Of a stretch of DNA of 64,000 nt, positions 43,012 to 51,390 are shown piece after piece (the first letter of the stretch is position 1; every line of letters starts with the position of its first letter). The notes beneath the pieces were generated by a model. It worked only from the letters and a program-made list of their open reading frames with translations. It was not told the DNA's origin and searched no databases. The stretch lies in the NCBI RefSeq assembly GCF_013205025.1, contig NZ_JABMLE010000002.1:1131670-1195669 (forward strand), given 5' to 3'. Source of the DNA: Rathayibacter sp. VKM Ac-2857. GTDB lineage: Bacteria > Actinomycetota > Actinomycetes > Actinomycetales > Microbacteriaceae. Position numbers and translations under genes: made by a program.

Positions 43012-43362
43012 GTCGGCACCCCCGCGATTCACGACGGGAAGCAGCCACTTCACGCAGTCTCTTACCCTTCCGTGACTGCGCGTCTCCGGCGTCCGCCCAC
43101 CACCGCTGCCCCCCGGCCGTGGGCCGCACCGTGGGTCGTCCAGCTGGCTGTTGCCCCGCCGAACGGCCTCGCGGCCCGGCGGAGCGCACGAAACCGCCTG
43201 TAAGCCGGCTGTGCGAACGCTCTCCCAGAGGGCGCAGACGAGCGCCTCCGCACCCCCGCGGGCGATCTTGACCGTTTTCTCAGCCGCCGGTTACGTTCCG
43301 CCTGGAGCGAGGGGCCGCTACGAAGCCGCCCGGGTACTCCTGCGGGGAACAGGACCATCACG
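43012..43362. other. intergenic region upstream of the SipW operon
   Basis: About 350 bases. Apart from the promoter at 43268-43297 nothing is recognised. Inverted GC-rich segments around 43108-43130 (GGCCGTGGGCCGCACC) could terminate the protease operon. Confidence 0.5.
43268..43297 (+). promoter_or_regulatory. promoter of the SipW export operon
   Basis: TTGACC (43268-43273), an 18-base spacer and TACGTT (43292-43297) form a good promoter about 65 bases before the first substrate gene. Confidence 0.65.
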
Positions 43363-43908
43363 ATGAAGAAGACGACCAAGGGCGCCATCGCGGCCGGCGC
43401 GGCTGCTGTACTGCTGCTCGGCGGCGCGGGCACGCTCGCGTTCTGGAGCGACTCGGAGCCGATCGACGCCGGTGCGATCGAGTCGGGCAACCTGACTCTG
43501 GACGTGGCCGCGGGAACGTGGGCCGACGTGACGCCGGGGACCACCACAGGAGCGCTCTTCGACCCCGCCACCGACCTCATCGTGCCGGGTGACATCATCA
43601 CGTACACGACCGCAGCGACCGTCAGCGGCATCGGCAAGAACCTCGAGGCGACGTTCTCGGCGGTCCTGCCCGCCGCCGCCGGCACCCTCGCCCCGTACGT
43701 CGACACCGCGCTCACCGTCGCCGGCGAGACCGACGGCGGCGACTCGCTCGTCTTCGACTTCGAGGACGGCGACACCCAGACGTTCCCGGTCGTCGTCACC
43801 TTCACCTTCGACCCCGCCACCGCAGGTCTCGACGGCCAGGACTCGACCCTCGACCTGGCCGAGTTCCAGCTCCTGCTCGCGCAGAACCCCAACGGCGTCA
43901 CGCCGTAG
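43363..43908 (+). CDS. SipW-dependent (alternate-type signal peptide) envelope protein
   Basis: A 181-residue exported protein. The N-terminus KKTTKGAIAAGAAAVLLLGGAGTLAFWSDSE is the alternate-type signal peptide processed by SipW-like signal peptidases; the cleavage region is at TLAFWSD. The mature part is a beta-rich domain with GNLTLDVAAGTW and PGDIITYTTAATV, like TasA/CalY-type fibre proteins. The first gene of the operon, it is probably the major extracellular subunit. Fibre formation is inferred from TasA/SipW systems of Bacillus. Confidence 0.85.
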   Translation: MKKTTKGAIAAGAAAVLLLGGAGTLAFWSDSEPIDAGAIESGNLTLDVAAGTWADVTPGTTTGALFDPATDLIVPGDIITYTTAATVSGIGKNLEATFSAVLPAAAGTLAPYVDTALTVAGETDGGDSLVFDFEDGDTQTFPVVVTFTFDPATAGLDGQDSTLDLAEFQLLLAQNPNGVTP

Positions 43909-43935
43909 TCAGCGCGCGACTCACCCAGCAGCCCC

Positions 43936-44496
43936 ATGCCCTCTCGGCTCTCCGCCGTCGCCCTCGGTGCAGCGGCCGTGCTCACCCTCGCTCTCGCGGG
44001 GATCGGCACGGCCGCCTACTGGAGCGACGCGGAGACCGTGCCGGGCACCACGCTCCGCTCCGGCAGCCTCGATCTGCTCGCGGGGTCGGCGGCTGCGCAG
44101 GTGCAGGACCACGTCTTCACCGCCCTCGATGCGAGGAACGCGGGGCCGGGCAACGTCGCCCAGGCACCGCTCACGCTCCGCAACGCCGGGACCGAGGACC
44201 TGCGCTACCGGCTGGACAGCACCGTCGTGACGCCGGCGGCCGCGGCCTCGGCGTTCACCACCGCCGCGACCCTCGTGTCGTCGGCGGCCTCGTGCCCGGC
44301 GACGGGCACGCCCACCGGTCTCGCGCTCGTGACCACCGCGCCGCTCGGCTCGGCGACCTCGGCGTACCGGAACCTGCAGAAGGGGAGCAGCGAGGTGTGG
44401 TGCATCCGCGTGACCCTGTCGCCGTCCGCGCCGCAGGCCTCCCTGCAGAGCACCAGCACCACCATCGTGTTCCGCTTCCGGGCGGAGCAGCTGTGA
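43936..44496 (+). CDS. SipW-dependent envelope protein, minor subunit
   Basis: A 186-residue exported protein with the same signal type (LTLALAGIGTAAYWSDAETV), then RSGSLDLLAG and a TasA-like beta domain. Two cysteines (in ASCPATG and EVWCIRV) may form a disulfide. Its stop overlaps the signal peptidase start (GTGA). No ribosome site is obvious before the ATG, so the start is judged by the signal peptide. Confidence 0.8.
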   Translation: MPSRLSAVALGAAAVLTLALAGIGTAAYWSDAETVPGTTLRSGSLDLLAGSAAAQVQDHVFTALDARNAGPGNVAQAPLTLRNAGTEDLRYRLDSTVVTPAAAASAFTTAATLVSSAASCPATGTPTGLALVTTAPLGSATSAYRNLQKGSSEVWCIRVTLSPSAPQASLQSTSTTIVFRFRAEQL

Positions 44497-45110
44497 GCGC
44501 CCCCGCGAGCATCGAGGCGGAGGCCGGAGCGGGGCGGCACGCCGCCGTGCGCTCGAGGGCTCCGCGGCTCAAGGAGGACGGCGCGCTGGTCTGGGTGGGC
44601 CGGGTGCTCTCCTGGCTGGCGCTGTTCGTGACCGTGGGCGTGCTGCTGGCGACGGTGGTGGTGCCCCGCGTGACCGGGGCGACCGCCTACACCGTCCTCA
44701 CCGGCTCGATGCGGCCGGGGCTGCCGCCCGGCGAGCTCGTGGTGATGCGGCCGGTCCCCGCCGACTCGATCGGCGTCGGCACGGTGATCACCTACCAGCT
44801 CGCCTCGGGCGAGGGCGCCGTCGTGACGCACCGGGTGATCGCCACGGCCGAGAACGCGCGGGGCGAGCGCACCTTCGTCACCCAGGGCGACGCGAACAAC
44901 GTGGCGGACCAGGAGCCGGTGCGCGAGGTGCAGGTCCGCGGCGTCCTCTGGTACCACCTGCCGTGGCTCGGCTACCTGAACAGCGCTCTCACCGGTCCGC
45001 AGCGCGGCATCGCGACGATCGTCGCCGTGAGCCTCCTCGGCGGCTACGCCCTCGTGATGTTCGGCGGAGCCCTGCTCGACCGCCGCCGGAAATCCAGGAG
45101 GGTCTCGTGA
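44493..45110 (+). CDS. sipW: SipW-type signal peptidase I
   Basis: A 205-residue membrane peptidase. Helices near residues 36-58 and 173-195 flank the catalytic domain. The nucleophile is S72 in LTGSMRPGLPPGE. The general base is H113 in VVTHRVI, a histidine where bacterial SPase I has lysine, as in SipW and archaeal/ER-type enzymes. GDANNVAD is the conserved box E. It should cleave the flanking alternate-type signal peptides. GTG start overlapping the previous stop. Confidence 0.92.
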   Translation: MSAPASIEAEAGAGRHAAVRSRAPRLKEDGALVWVGRVLSWLALFVTVGVLLATVVVPRVTGATAYTVLTGSMRPGLPPGELVVMRPVPADSIGVGTVITYQLASGEGAVVTHRVIATAENARGERTFVTQGDANNVADQEPVREVQVRGVLWYHLPWLGYLNSALTGPQRGIATIVAVSLLGGYALVMFGGALLDRRRKSRRVS

Positions 45111-45901
45111 CCGGCCGCTCCCGGCGCGCGCGGACTGCGCGGCTCGCCGTCGCCGTCGCCGCGGTGGCGCTCGGTGCGATCGCCCCGCCGGTCCTCGCGC
45201 CGGCCATCGCCCTCGCCTCCCCCGGATCGCTGCCGGTGCCGGAGGAGGGGCTCGAGCTCAGCACCGACGGCGACGCGTTCGCTCCGCGGATCGACGAGCC
45301 CCTGCTCCGCACGGACGAGCGCATCGTGCCCGGCGGCACCTCGACCGCCGTGCTGTACGTGCGCAACACCCGCGCCGAGGACGCCCAGGTGACAGTGGTG
45401 CTCGACACCCCGCCGAGCACGCCGCTCTGGGAGGTGCTGGACGTGACGGCCACGGCGGAGGGACGCAGCCTGCCGGTCGCCGAGTCGCTCGAGGTGAGCC
45501 CCGCGGGCACGAGGAGCGACCAGCGATCGGTGAGCCTTGGCACGCTCCCGGTCCCTCCCGGCGGCGTCCTGCCGGTGCGGTTGACCTTCACGATGGATCC
45601 GGCGGCGGGCAACGAGTACCAGAGCATCAGCGCGTCGGTGCGTCTGAACGTGACCCTGAGCGAGCGCCTCGACGGAGCCGGAGCCGGAGCCGCGTCCGCC
45701 GACGACCACGGTCCGTGGCCGCTCCACCTGCCGTCCACCGGCCTCTCCCTCTCGCCGCCGCTGCTCCTCGCCGCCGCCGGCGCGATGGCCGCGGGCCTCG
45801 CCCTCCTCCTCGCGATGCGCTCCCGGCGCGCGCCGTCCGCCACCGCGATCTCCGACCCGCACGACCGACCCCGAAGGCAGTCCCCGGATGTCCCGTCCTG
45901 A
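45107..45901 (+). CDS. cell-surface protein with LPSTG-like anchor
   Basis: A 264-residue exported protein. A basic N-terminus and hydrophobic signal (residues 14-37) precede a beta-rich domain with RIVPGGTSTAVLYVRNTRAEDAQVTVVL. The C-terminus is LPSTGLSLSPPLLLAAAGAMAAGLALLLAMRSRR: a sortase-like LPSTG motif, membrane helix and basic tail. It probably anchors the fibre to the envelope. GTG start overlapping the signal peptidase stop. Confidence 0.82.
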   Translation: MTGRSRRARTARLAVAVAAVALGAIAPPVLAPAIALASPGSLPVPEEGLELSTDGDAFAPRIDEPLLRTDERIVPGGTSTAVLYVRNTRAEDAQVTVVLDTPPSTPLWEVLDVTATAEGRSLPVAESLEVSPAGTRSDQRSVSLGTLPVPPGGVLPVRLTFTMDPAAGNEYQSISASVRLNVTLSERLDGAGAGAASADDHGPWPLHLPSTGLSLSPPLLLAAAGAMAAGLALLLAMRSRRAPSATAISDPHDRPRRQSPDVPS

Positions 45902-46538
45902 ACTCCCGCAGAGCACCTCGGCCTCGCCGCGCTCCCGCCACGCCGCGGAACGCCGCCCGAGGCGCTTCCGTTCGCGCAGTGTCCAGGTGCGCGCCCTGCT
46001 CTCCGTCGGCATCCTGCTCGGCGGCGGCGGCGTCGCCACCCTCGCGGCCTGGTCGGACAACGCGACGGCCACCACCACGTTCAGCACGGGCAACGTCGAC
46101 CTGAAGCTCAACACCTTCGACACCATCACCATCCCCGCCTGGACCAACCTGCGCCCGGGCAGCACGCAGGCGGTGGCGATCGCGGTGAGCAACACCGGCA
46201 CGCTCCCCGTGACCTACACCGTCGTCGGCGCCGGCAGCGGCACGCTCGGCCCCGCGCTCACCGCGGCCGTCTACACCGGCGGCACGCCCTCGAACCCCAC
46301 CGGTGGCACCACCTCCTCCTGCAGCGGCACCGCGATCACCGCCACGGGCACGTCGGCACCCTCCTTGGTGGGCACCCTCGTCGGCACGGGCCGCCCGCTG
46401 GCCGGCGCCACCGCCACCCCAGCCGTGACCCCGTCGGAGACGCTCTGCGTGCTCTTCACCCTGCCCACCACCGCGGCGACCACCCTGCAGTCGCAGACCA
46501 CGAACATCACCCTCACGTTCACCGCGACCACCACCTGA
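45888..46538 (+). CDS. SipW-dependent envelope protein with long basic N-terminus
   Basis: A 216-residue exported protein. About 30 polar, arginine-rich residues precede the alternate-type signal LLSVGILLGGGGVATLAAWSDN, then GNVDLKLNTFDTI. Thr-rich beta domain with two cysteines (SSCSG and TLCVLF). The gene overlaps the end of the previous one by 14 bases. The long basic leader may mean a later start. Confidence 0.8.
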   Translation: MSRPELPQSTSASPRSRHAAERRPRRFRSRSVQVRALLSVGILLGGGGVATLAAWSDNATATTTFSTGNVDLKLNTFDTITIPAWTNLRPGSTQAVAIAVSNTGTLPVTYTVVGAGSGTLGPALTAAVYTGGTPSNPTGGTTSSCSGTAITATGTSAPSLVGTLVGTGRPLAGATATPAVTPSETLCVLFTLPTTAATTLQSQTTNITLTFTATTT

Positions 46539-46542
46539 GCCC

Positions 46543-47664
46543 GTGTCGACCGCCCACCACCTCGCCGAGTCGCCGGACGCCTCCCACCGGGACGATCCGC
46601 CGCACGACGCGATCGAGCCCGCCGGAGAGGCGGCGCGCGCGGACGCGCCCGCGCGCCCCGGGCGGATGCGGGCCGCGCTCCGCGAGTTCCTGCTCACGGT
46701 CGGAGCGGTGCTCGGCACCCTCTGCCTGCTGTCCGCGCTCGCGGCGCTGCTGTTCGGCATCACCCCGCTCGTCTTCCAGAGCGGATCGATGGGGCCCGCG
46801 ATCGAGACGGGGGCGCTGGGGATCGCCCGCGACATCCCCGCCGCCGACGCGCGGCCCGGCGACGTGGTGAGCGTGGAGCTGCCCACGGGAGTGCGGATCA
46901 CCCACCGCGTGGTGTCGAGCACCCCGGTCGGCGGCGATCGGGTGTCCCTCGTGCTCCGCGGCGACGCGAACGCGGTGGACGACGCGGAGCCGTACGTCGT
47001 CGACCGGGTGGACCTGCTCCTCACGAGCGTGAACCGCGTGGGCTACGTGGTGAGCGCGCTCGCGAGCCCGCCGGCGCTGTTCCTGGGCGGGCTGCTGGCC
47101 GGGCTGCTGCTGATGGTGGCGTTCGCTCCGACCAGGGCTGCGCGCCCAGCGGCGACTCAGGAGGCGGGCACCGCCCCTCGCCGCCGGCACCGGCACGCGG
47201 CAGGAGGCGCCCTCGGTCTCACCGCCGTGCTGCTCGCGGGCGCGGGGGTCGTCGCTCCCCCGCCGGTGGGGACCACGGCCGCCTTCACGGATGCCGCGCT
47301 CGCGACGACCACGGCCGCGACCGGGGCCCTGCCGGTGCCGACGATCACACGCTGCGACGTGAACCTCCTGGGACAGGTGACGCTGACCTTCACCGTGCCC
47401 ACCGCATCGCTCGCTCAGACCGGGATCGTGGCCACCTACGGCACGGGCGCCGCCACGACGTCGACGACGCCGGTCGAGCCGACGATCCGCACCATCAGCT
47501 TCACCCCCGTCAACACCCTGCTGGCCGTCGGCTCCTCCTGGCCCGTGACGGTCTCCACGGTGCTCTCCGGCACCACGTGGCGGGGCACCTCGCCGTCCTA
47601 CACCGTGACGAACGTGCTGGGCATCGGGAACATCACCGTGCGCAGCTGCAACCCGACCCCTTAG
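46543..47664 (+). CDS. SipW-type signal peptidase fused to a substrate-like domain
   Basis: A 373-residue fusion. Residues 1-200 form a signal peptidase I: helix at about 47-72, nucleophile S82 in FQSGSMGPAI, base H121 in ITHRVV, GDANAVDD box E, and a second helix at about 175-197. After a basic linker a hydrophobic segment (about 217-240) leads to GTTAAFTDAALAT, which resembles the cleavage region of alternate-type signal peptides. A Thr-rich beta domain to the C-terminus follows, resembling the exported subunits. The enzyme may therefore process its own C-terminal part. It starts 4 bases after the preceding stop. Confidence 0.82.
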   Translation: MSTAHHLAESPDASHRDDPPHDAIEPAGEAARADAPARPGRMRAALREFLLTVGAVLGTLCLLSALAALLFGITPLVFQSGSMGPAIETGALGIARDIPAADARPGDVVSVELPTGVRITHRVVSSTPVGGDRVSLVLRGDANAVDDAEPYVVDRVDLLLTSVNRVGYVVSALASPPALFLGGLLAGLLLMVAFAPTRAARPAATQEAGTAPRRRHRHAAGGALGLTAVLLAGAGVVAPPPVGTTAAFTDAALATTTAATGALPVPTITRCDVNLLGQVTLTFTVPTASLAQTGIVATYGTGAATTSTTPVEPTIRTISFTPVNTLLAVGSSWPVTVSTVLSGTTWRGTSPSYTVTNVLGIGNITVRSCNPTP

Positions 47665-47690
47665 GCGTCCGGCCCTGCTTCACTGGACTG

Positions 47691-48980
47691 ATGACCTCCC
47701 GCGCCGACCACCTCGCCGACTTCGCCGAGTTCCTCACCGCCTCGCCGTCCTCCTTCCACGCCGCGGCCGAGACGGCGCGGCGGCTGGCCGCGGCGGGGTT
47801 CACCGCCGTCGACGAGACCGCCGCGTGGCCCACCGCCGCCGGGCGCTACTGCGTGGTGCGCGATGGGGCGGTCATCGCCTGGCGCGTGCCGGCCGGAGCC
47901 ACCGCGGTCACGCCGTTCCGCATCCTCGGCGCGCACACCGACTCCCCCGGCTTCAAGCTCAAGCCGCGACCGACGGTGGAGTCGAAGGGCTGGCTGCAGG
48001 CCGGCGTCGAGGTCTACGGCGGGCCGCTGCTCAACTCCTGGCTCGACCGCGAGCTCGAGCTGGCGGGGCGGATCGTCACCCGCGACGGCGCCGAGGTGCT
48101 CGTGCGGACCGGCCCGTTCCTGCGGATCCCGCAGCTCGCGATCCACCTCGACCGGGACGCGAACGACGGCCTCAAGCTCGACCGGCAGAAGCACACGGTC
48201 CCCGTCTACGGCCTGGGCGATGCGGAGGGGAACGACCTGCTCGAGATCCTCGCCGCGAAGGCCGGGCTCGACGGTGCCGCCGACATCGCCGGCTACGACC
48301 TCATCACCGCGGACACTCAGCCGCCCGCGCGCTTCGGGCTCGACGACGCGCTCTTCGCGGCCGGGCGGATGGACGACCTCAGCTCGGTGCACGCGGGGCT
48401 CGTGGCGCTGCTCGCGGCGGGCGAGGGCGACGCCGCCGAACCCGGGCACATCAGCATGCTCGCCGCGTTCGACCACGAGGAGCTCGGCTCGGCCAGCCGC
48501 TCCGGAGCGAGCGGCCCCTTCCTCGAGGACGTGCTCACCCGCATCGGCGCCGCACTCGGCGCGGGCGTCGACGAGCGCGCCCGGGCGATGGCCGGCTCCT
48601 GGTGCCTCTCCGCCGACGCCGGCCACTCCGTGCACCCGAACTATCCGGAGAAGCACGACCCCGTGAACCAGCCGGTGGCCGGCAAGGGGCCGCTGCTGAA
48701 GATCAACGCCTCGCAGCGCTACGCGACCGACGCGCGTGGTGCGGCGCTCTGGGCCGGAGTCTGCGCGCGGGCGGGTGTCGAGTTCCAGGAGTTCGTCTCC
48801 AACAACACCGTGCCCTGCGGCTCCACGATCGGGCCGCTCACCGCGACCCGGCTGGGGATCTCGACCGTCGACGTCGGGGTGCCGCTGCTGTCGATGCACT
48901 CCGCGCGCGAGCTGGCGCACGTGGACGACCTCGTGGGACTGACCCGCGCGATCGAGGCGTTCTTCACCGCGGCCGACTGA
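47691..48980 (+). CDS. M18 family aspartyl-type aminopeptidase
   Basis: A 429-residue di-zinc metallo-aminopeptidase. Metal ligands and active-site motifs of M18 are visible: HTDSPGFKLKP (H82), FAAGRMDD, FDHEELGSASRSGASG and SADAGHSVHPNYPEKHD, ending with DVGVPLLSMHSARE. It removes N-terminal Asp/Glu-type residues from peptides in the cytoplasm. The ATG at 47691 begins the family N-terminus; the longer frame overlaps the fusion peptidase. Probably a separate transcript, 26 bases after the previous stop. Confidence 0.95.
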   Translation: MTSRADHLADFAEFLTASPSSFHAAAETARRLAAAGFTAVDETAAWPTAAGRYCVVRDGAVIAWRVPAGATAVTPFRILGAHTDSPGFKLKPRPTVESKGWLQAGVEVYGGPLLNSWLDRELELAGRIVTRDGAEVLVRTGPFLRIPQLAIHLDRDANDGLKLDRQKHTVPVYGLGDAEGNDLLEILAAKAGLDGAADIAGYDLITADTQPPARFGLDDALFAAGRMDDLSSVHAGLVALLAAGEGDAAEPGHISMLAAFDHEELGSASRSGASGPFLEDVLTRIGAALGAGVDERARAMAGSWCLSADAGHSVHPNYPEKHDPVNQPVAGKGPLLKINASQRYATDARGAALWAGVCARAGVEFQEFVSNNTVPCGSTIGPLTATRLGISTVDVGVPLLSMHSARELAHVDDLVGLTRAIEAFFTAAD

Positions 48981-49440
48981 CGCCGGCGGGCCTGTAGACC
49001 GCCGTCTCGACGGTGGGCGGATCTCGATACGCGCGCTGCGCGCGCTACTCGATCAGCATGGAGGGGGTGCTGCGCGCGCTGCCCGATCGGCATGGTGGGG
49101 CGCTGCGCGCGCTGCCGGATCAGCATGGAGGGGGCGCGCTGCGCGCGCTGCTCGATCGGGAGGCAAAGCGGCCTCTGCCTGATCATGCTGGTCGAGTAGC
49201 CCCGCAGGGGCGTATCGAGACCCGCCGTCATCAGCAGGGCGGGTCTGCAGACTCAGCGTCCTGACGGTGGTGGATCTCGATACGCCCGCTCCGCGGGCTA
49301 CTCGATCAGCATGGCTTTTCCCATACGTACTAGGTGATCTTTCCTAAGCGACCCGCCGCCACGAGGGCGGCTCTGGAGACTCGACTTCTAATGCCGGCGG
49401 CTCTCGATACGGGCGTTGCGCCTGCCACTCGATCAGCAAG
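48981..49440. repeat. repeat cluster: tandem half units, one full element and a decayed copy
   Basis: At 49016-49165 three or four tandem half units read GCTGCGCGCGCT-x-C-x-CGATCxGCATGG with GGGG spacers. A full 130-bp element runs 49184-49313 with CATGCTGGTCGAGTAG and CTACTCGATCAGCATG ends (15 of 16 complementary) and central GTCTGCAGAC. A decayed half unit lies at 49370-49440. No gene is supported. Confidence 0.9.
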
Positions 49441-49454
49441 GGCCGGACCCGGCC

Positions 49455-49509
49455 CATTCGACGAGAAGTGTCGGTAAGGCTCGCGCAGAACAGCATTTCT
49501 CGTCGAATG
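49455..49509. repeat. 13-bp perfect inverted repeat
   Basis: CATTCGACGAGAA (49455-49467) and TTCTCGTCGAATG (49497-49509) are perfect complements, 29 bases apart, about 105 bases before the Rieske gene. Could be a terminator, an operator or the ends of a small mobile palindrome. Confidence 0.7.
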
Positions 49510-49613
49510 GACGCGTCACTCCCGAGCGAGGATCGTCGCGGGCGGGCGATCAACGGGCTCCCCCGGATCGCAACCCCCTTGCCGCGCCACCCGGGCACGC
49601 GGTGCCCTGGGAC

Positions 49614-50489
49614 ATGCGCGAAGTGAAGCTCGTCCGTCTCGTCAGCCGTCTCGAGAACGTGGCCGCCCTCGATCCGCTCTTCGACCGGGTCAAGAAGGTG
49701 GTCGACGCGGTCATCCGCCCGCAGCCCGTGCGCGACGTGCTGCACGGCGTCCCGATCGGGCACCCGGTGCATCCGCTGCTCGTGCTCGTGCCCACCGGCG
49801 CGTGGGTGTCGGCGGCGGTCCTGGATCTGCTGCCCGGCAACGAGCGCGCCGCTCGCACCCTGATCGCCCTGGGCGTCGTCAGCGTGCTGCCCACCGCCGC
49901 CGCCGGCTACACCGACTGGTCCGAGCTGCACGAGCAGCAGAAGCGGGTCGGACTCGTCCACGCGGCGGCCAACGTGGCCGGGACCGTCCTCTACACGGCG
50001 TCCTTCGTCCAGCGCGTGCGCGGTCGGCAGGCGAGCGGGAAGGCGCTCGGCATGCTCGGCCTCGCCGTCGTCTCCGGCGGCGGCTACCTCGGCGGCCACC
50101 TCAGCTATCGGCAGGCGGCGGGAGCGAATCACACCGAGGACGTCCCGCACCGCTTCCCCACCGGCTGGCAGCCCCTCGGACCGCTCGCCGAGCTGCCCGA
50201 GAGCACCCCCGTGAAGAAGACCGTCGCCGAGACCCCGCTGCTCGCCGTCCGCCGCGGCGACCGCGTCGACGTGCTCTCGAACGTCTGCAGCCATCTCTCC
50301 GGCCCGCTCGACGAGGGCGAGCTCGGCGGCACCGGCGCCGACGCCTGCATCAGCTGCCCCTGGCACGCGAGCGCCTTCTCGCTCGAGACCGGCGAGGTCG
50401 TCCGCGGCCCGGCCACCTCGCCGCAGCCGCGCTTCGAGACGCGCGTCACCGACGGCCTGGTGGAGGTGCTGCTCCCGCACGCGGGCTGA
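49614..50489 (+). CDS. DUF2231 membrane protein with C-terminal Rieske [2Fe-2S] domain
   Basis: A 291-residue redox protein. The N-terminal half is a DUF2231-type membrane domain of four helices (about residues 50-175), opening with GVPIGHPVHPLLVLVPTGAW. The C-terminal Rieske domain binds a 2Fe-2S cluster through C225 and H227 (NVCSHLSGP) and C248 and H251 (CPWHASAF). It could pass electrons at the membrane; the donor and acceptor are unknown. The ATG at 49614 is preferred; the upstream stretch of the frame is repeat DNA. Confidence 0.9.
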   Translation: MREVKLVRLVSRLENVAALDPLFDRVKKVVDAVIRPQPVRDVLHGVPIGHPVHPLLVLVPTGAWVSAAVLDLLPGNERAARTLIALGVVSVLPTAAAGYTDWSELHEQQKRVGLVHAAANVAGTVLYTASFVQRVRGRQASGKALGMLGLAVVSGGGYLGGHLSYRQAAGANHTEDVPHRFPTGWQPLGPLAELPESTPVKKTVAETPLLAVRRGDRVDVLSNVCSHLSGPLDEGELGGTGADACISCPWHASAFSLETGEVVRGPATSPQPRFETRVTDGLVEVLLPHAG

Positions 50490-50507
50490 GCGGGACCACC
50501 GCGCGCC

Positions 50508-50708
50508 TCACTCCACTCGCGGCCACTCGCTCGTCAGTGACGCCTCGATCGCCCGATGGCGGAACCCGTAGAGCTTTCCGCGGTCGATGATCCCGCGGAC
50601 GGTGTCGAGCCGCTGCGCCGTCGTCCCCACCTCCGACGGCTTCGACAGACCGAGCGCGCGGGCGATCCGGGTGAGCTCCGCTGTCGACTGACGCGTGCGG
50701 TTCTGCAG
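50508..50708 (-). pseudogene. C-terminal remnant of an unidentified gene, broken by repeats
   Basis: Read on the minus strand, 66 codons ending in TGA at 50508 form a protein-like sequence, with ELTRIARALGLSKPSEVG and RGIIDRGKLYGFRHRAIEA. No start codon gives a full gene. At about 50704 the frame runs into the palindromic-repeat sequence (CTGCAGxC). The remnant looks like the end of a gene whose front part was lost or displaced by repeat DNA. Identity unknown. Confidence 0.5.
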
Positions 50709-50729
50709 GCCGCTGTCTCGACGGTGGGC

Positions 50730-50897
50730 GGATCTCCTTGGAAGAGATGCCCGCAGACATGCTGGTCGAGTAGCCCCGCAGGGGCGTATCGAGACCCTCC
50801 CACCCCAAGGACGTCGGTCTCTTCCCCGCCCTGCGCTGGCGCCGAAGGCGCCCCCTCCGCTCGATACGCGCGCTGCACGCGCTACTCGATCAGCATG
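50730..50897. repeat. 168-bp composite repeat, copy 1
   Basis: A GGATCT...CGATACG half element is interrupted by about 120 bp beginning CCTTGGAAGAGA and containing CTGGTCGAGTAG, CGTATCGAGACCC, GACGTCGGTCTCTTCC and GGCGCCGAAGGCGCC. GGAAGAGA and TCTCTTCC form inverted ends. A copy of equal length lies at 58960-59127. Confidence 0.85.
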
Positions 50898-50944
50898 GTG
50901 GGGCGCCCGCCGGTCGAAGTGGGGCGCCCGCCGGTGGGCCCCGT

Positions 50945-51163
50945 CATGCTGGTCGAGTAGCGCCCGAGGGGCGTATCGATCGGTGAAGCCGCTTCGCGTC
51001 TGGGTGACGGGGGAAGGACGCGGTTGCGCCGCAACATGCTGGTCGAGTAACGCCGGAGGGGCGTATCGAGACCCGCCGTCGTCAGCAGGGCGGGTCTGCG
51101 GACTCGACTTCTGACGCTGGTGGGCCTCGATACGCCCGCTGCGCGGGCTACTCGATCAGCATG
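50945..51163. repeat. palindromic repeats: half unit plus a full 129-bp element
   Basis: A half unit at about 50945-50978 carries CTGGTCGAGTAG with a CGCCCGAGGGGCGTATCGA stem. The full element 51035-51163 has CATGCTGGTCGAGTAA and CTACTCGATCAGCATG ends and GGGTCTGCGGACTC at its centre. Intervening DNA has no gene. Confidence 0.88.
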
Positions 51164-51164
51164 A

Positions 51165-51290
51165 CTGGACGCGAACCGGGCCTCAGCCGGCCAGGGGACC
51201 CCGTCAGCCGTCCAGTCGCCGGCGAGCGACGCGACGAATGGACGCGGACGGGGCTCTGCGACGGAAGCAGGCCCCGTTCGGGGTCCACTC
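51165..51290. repeat. two TGGAC-type hairpins
   Basis: ACTGGACG...CGTCCAGT (51165-51219) and ATGGACGCGGACGGGGC...GCCCCGTTCGGGGTCCA (51238-51290) are imperfect inverted repeats. Similar hairpins lie at 59127-59264, also next to the palindromic element. The remaining 100 bases to 51390 hold nothing recognised. Confidence 0.6.
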
Positions 51291-51390
51291 GACGTCAGGG
51301 ACGCGAGCCGGGTGCGCTTCCCAAGGGATGTCGTCACGACGCGCTCGGGCAGCGCTTCTCGTCCGACGGAGCCGGATAACGGGCGCCGCC

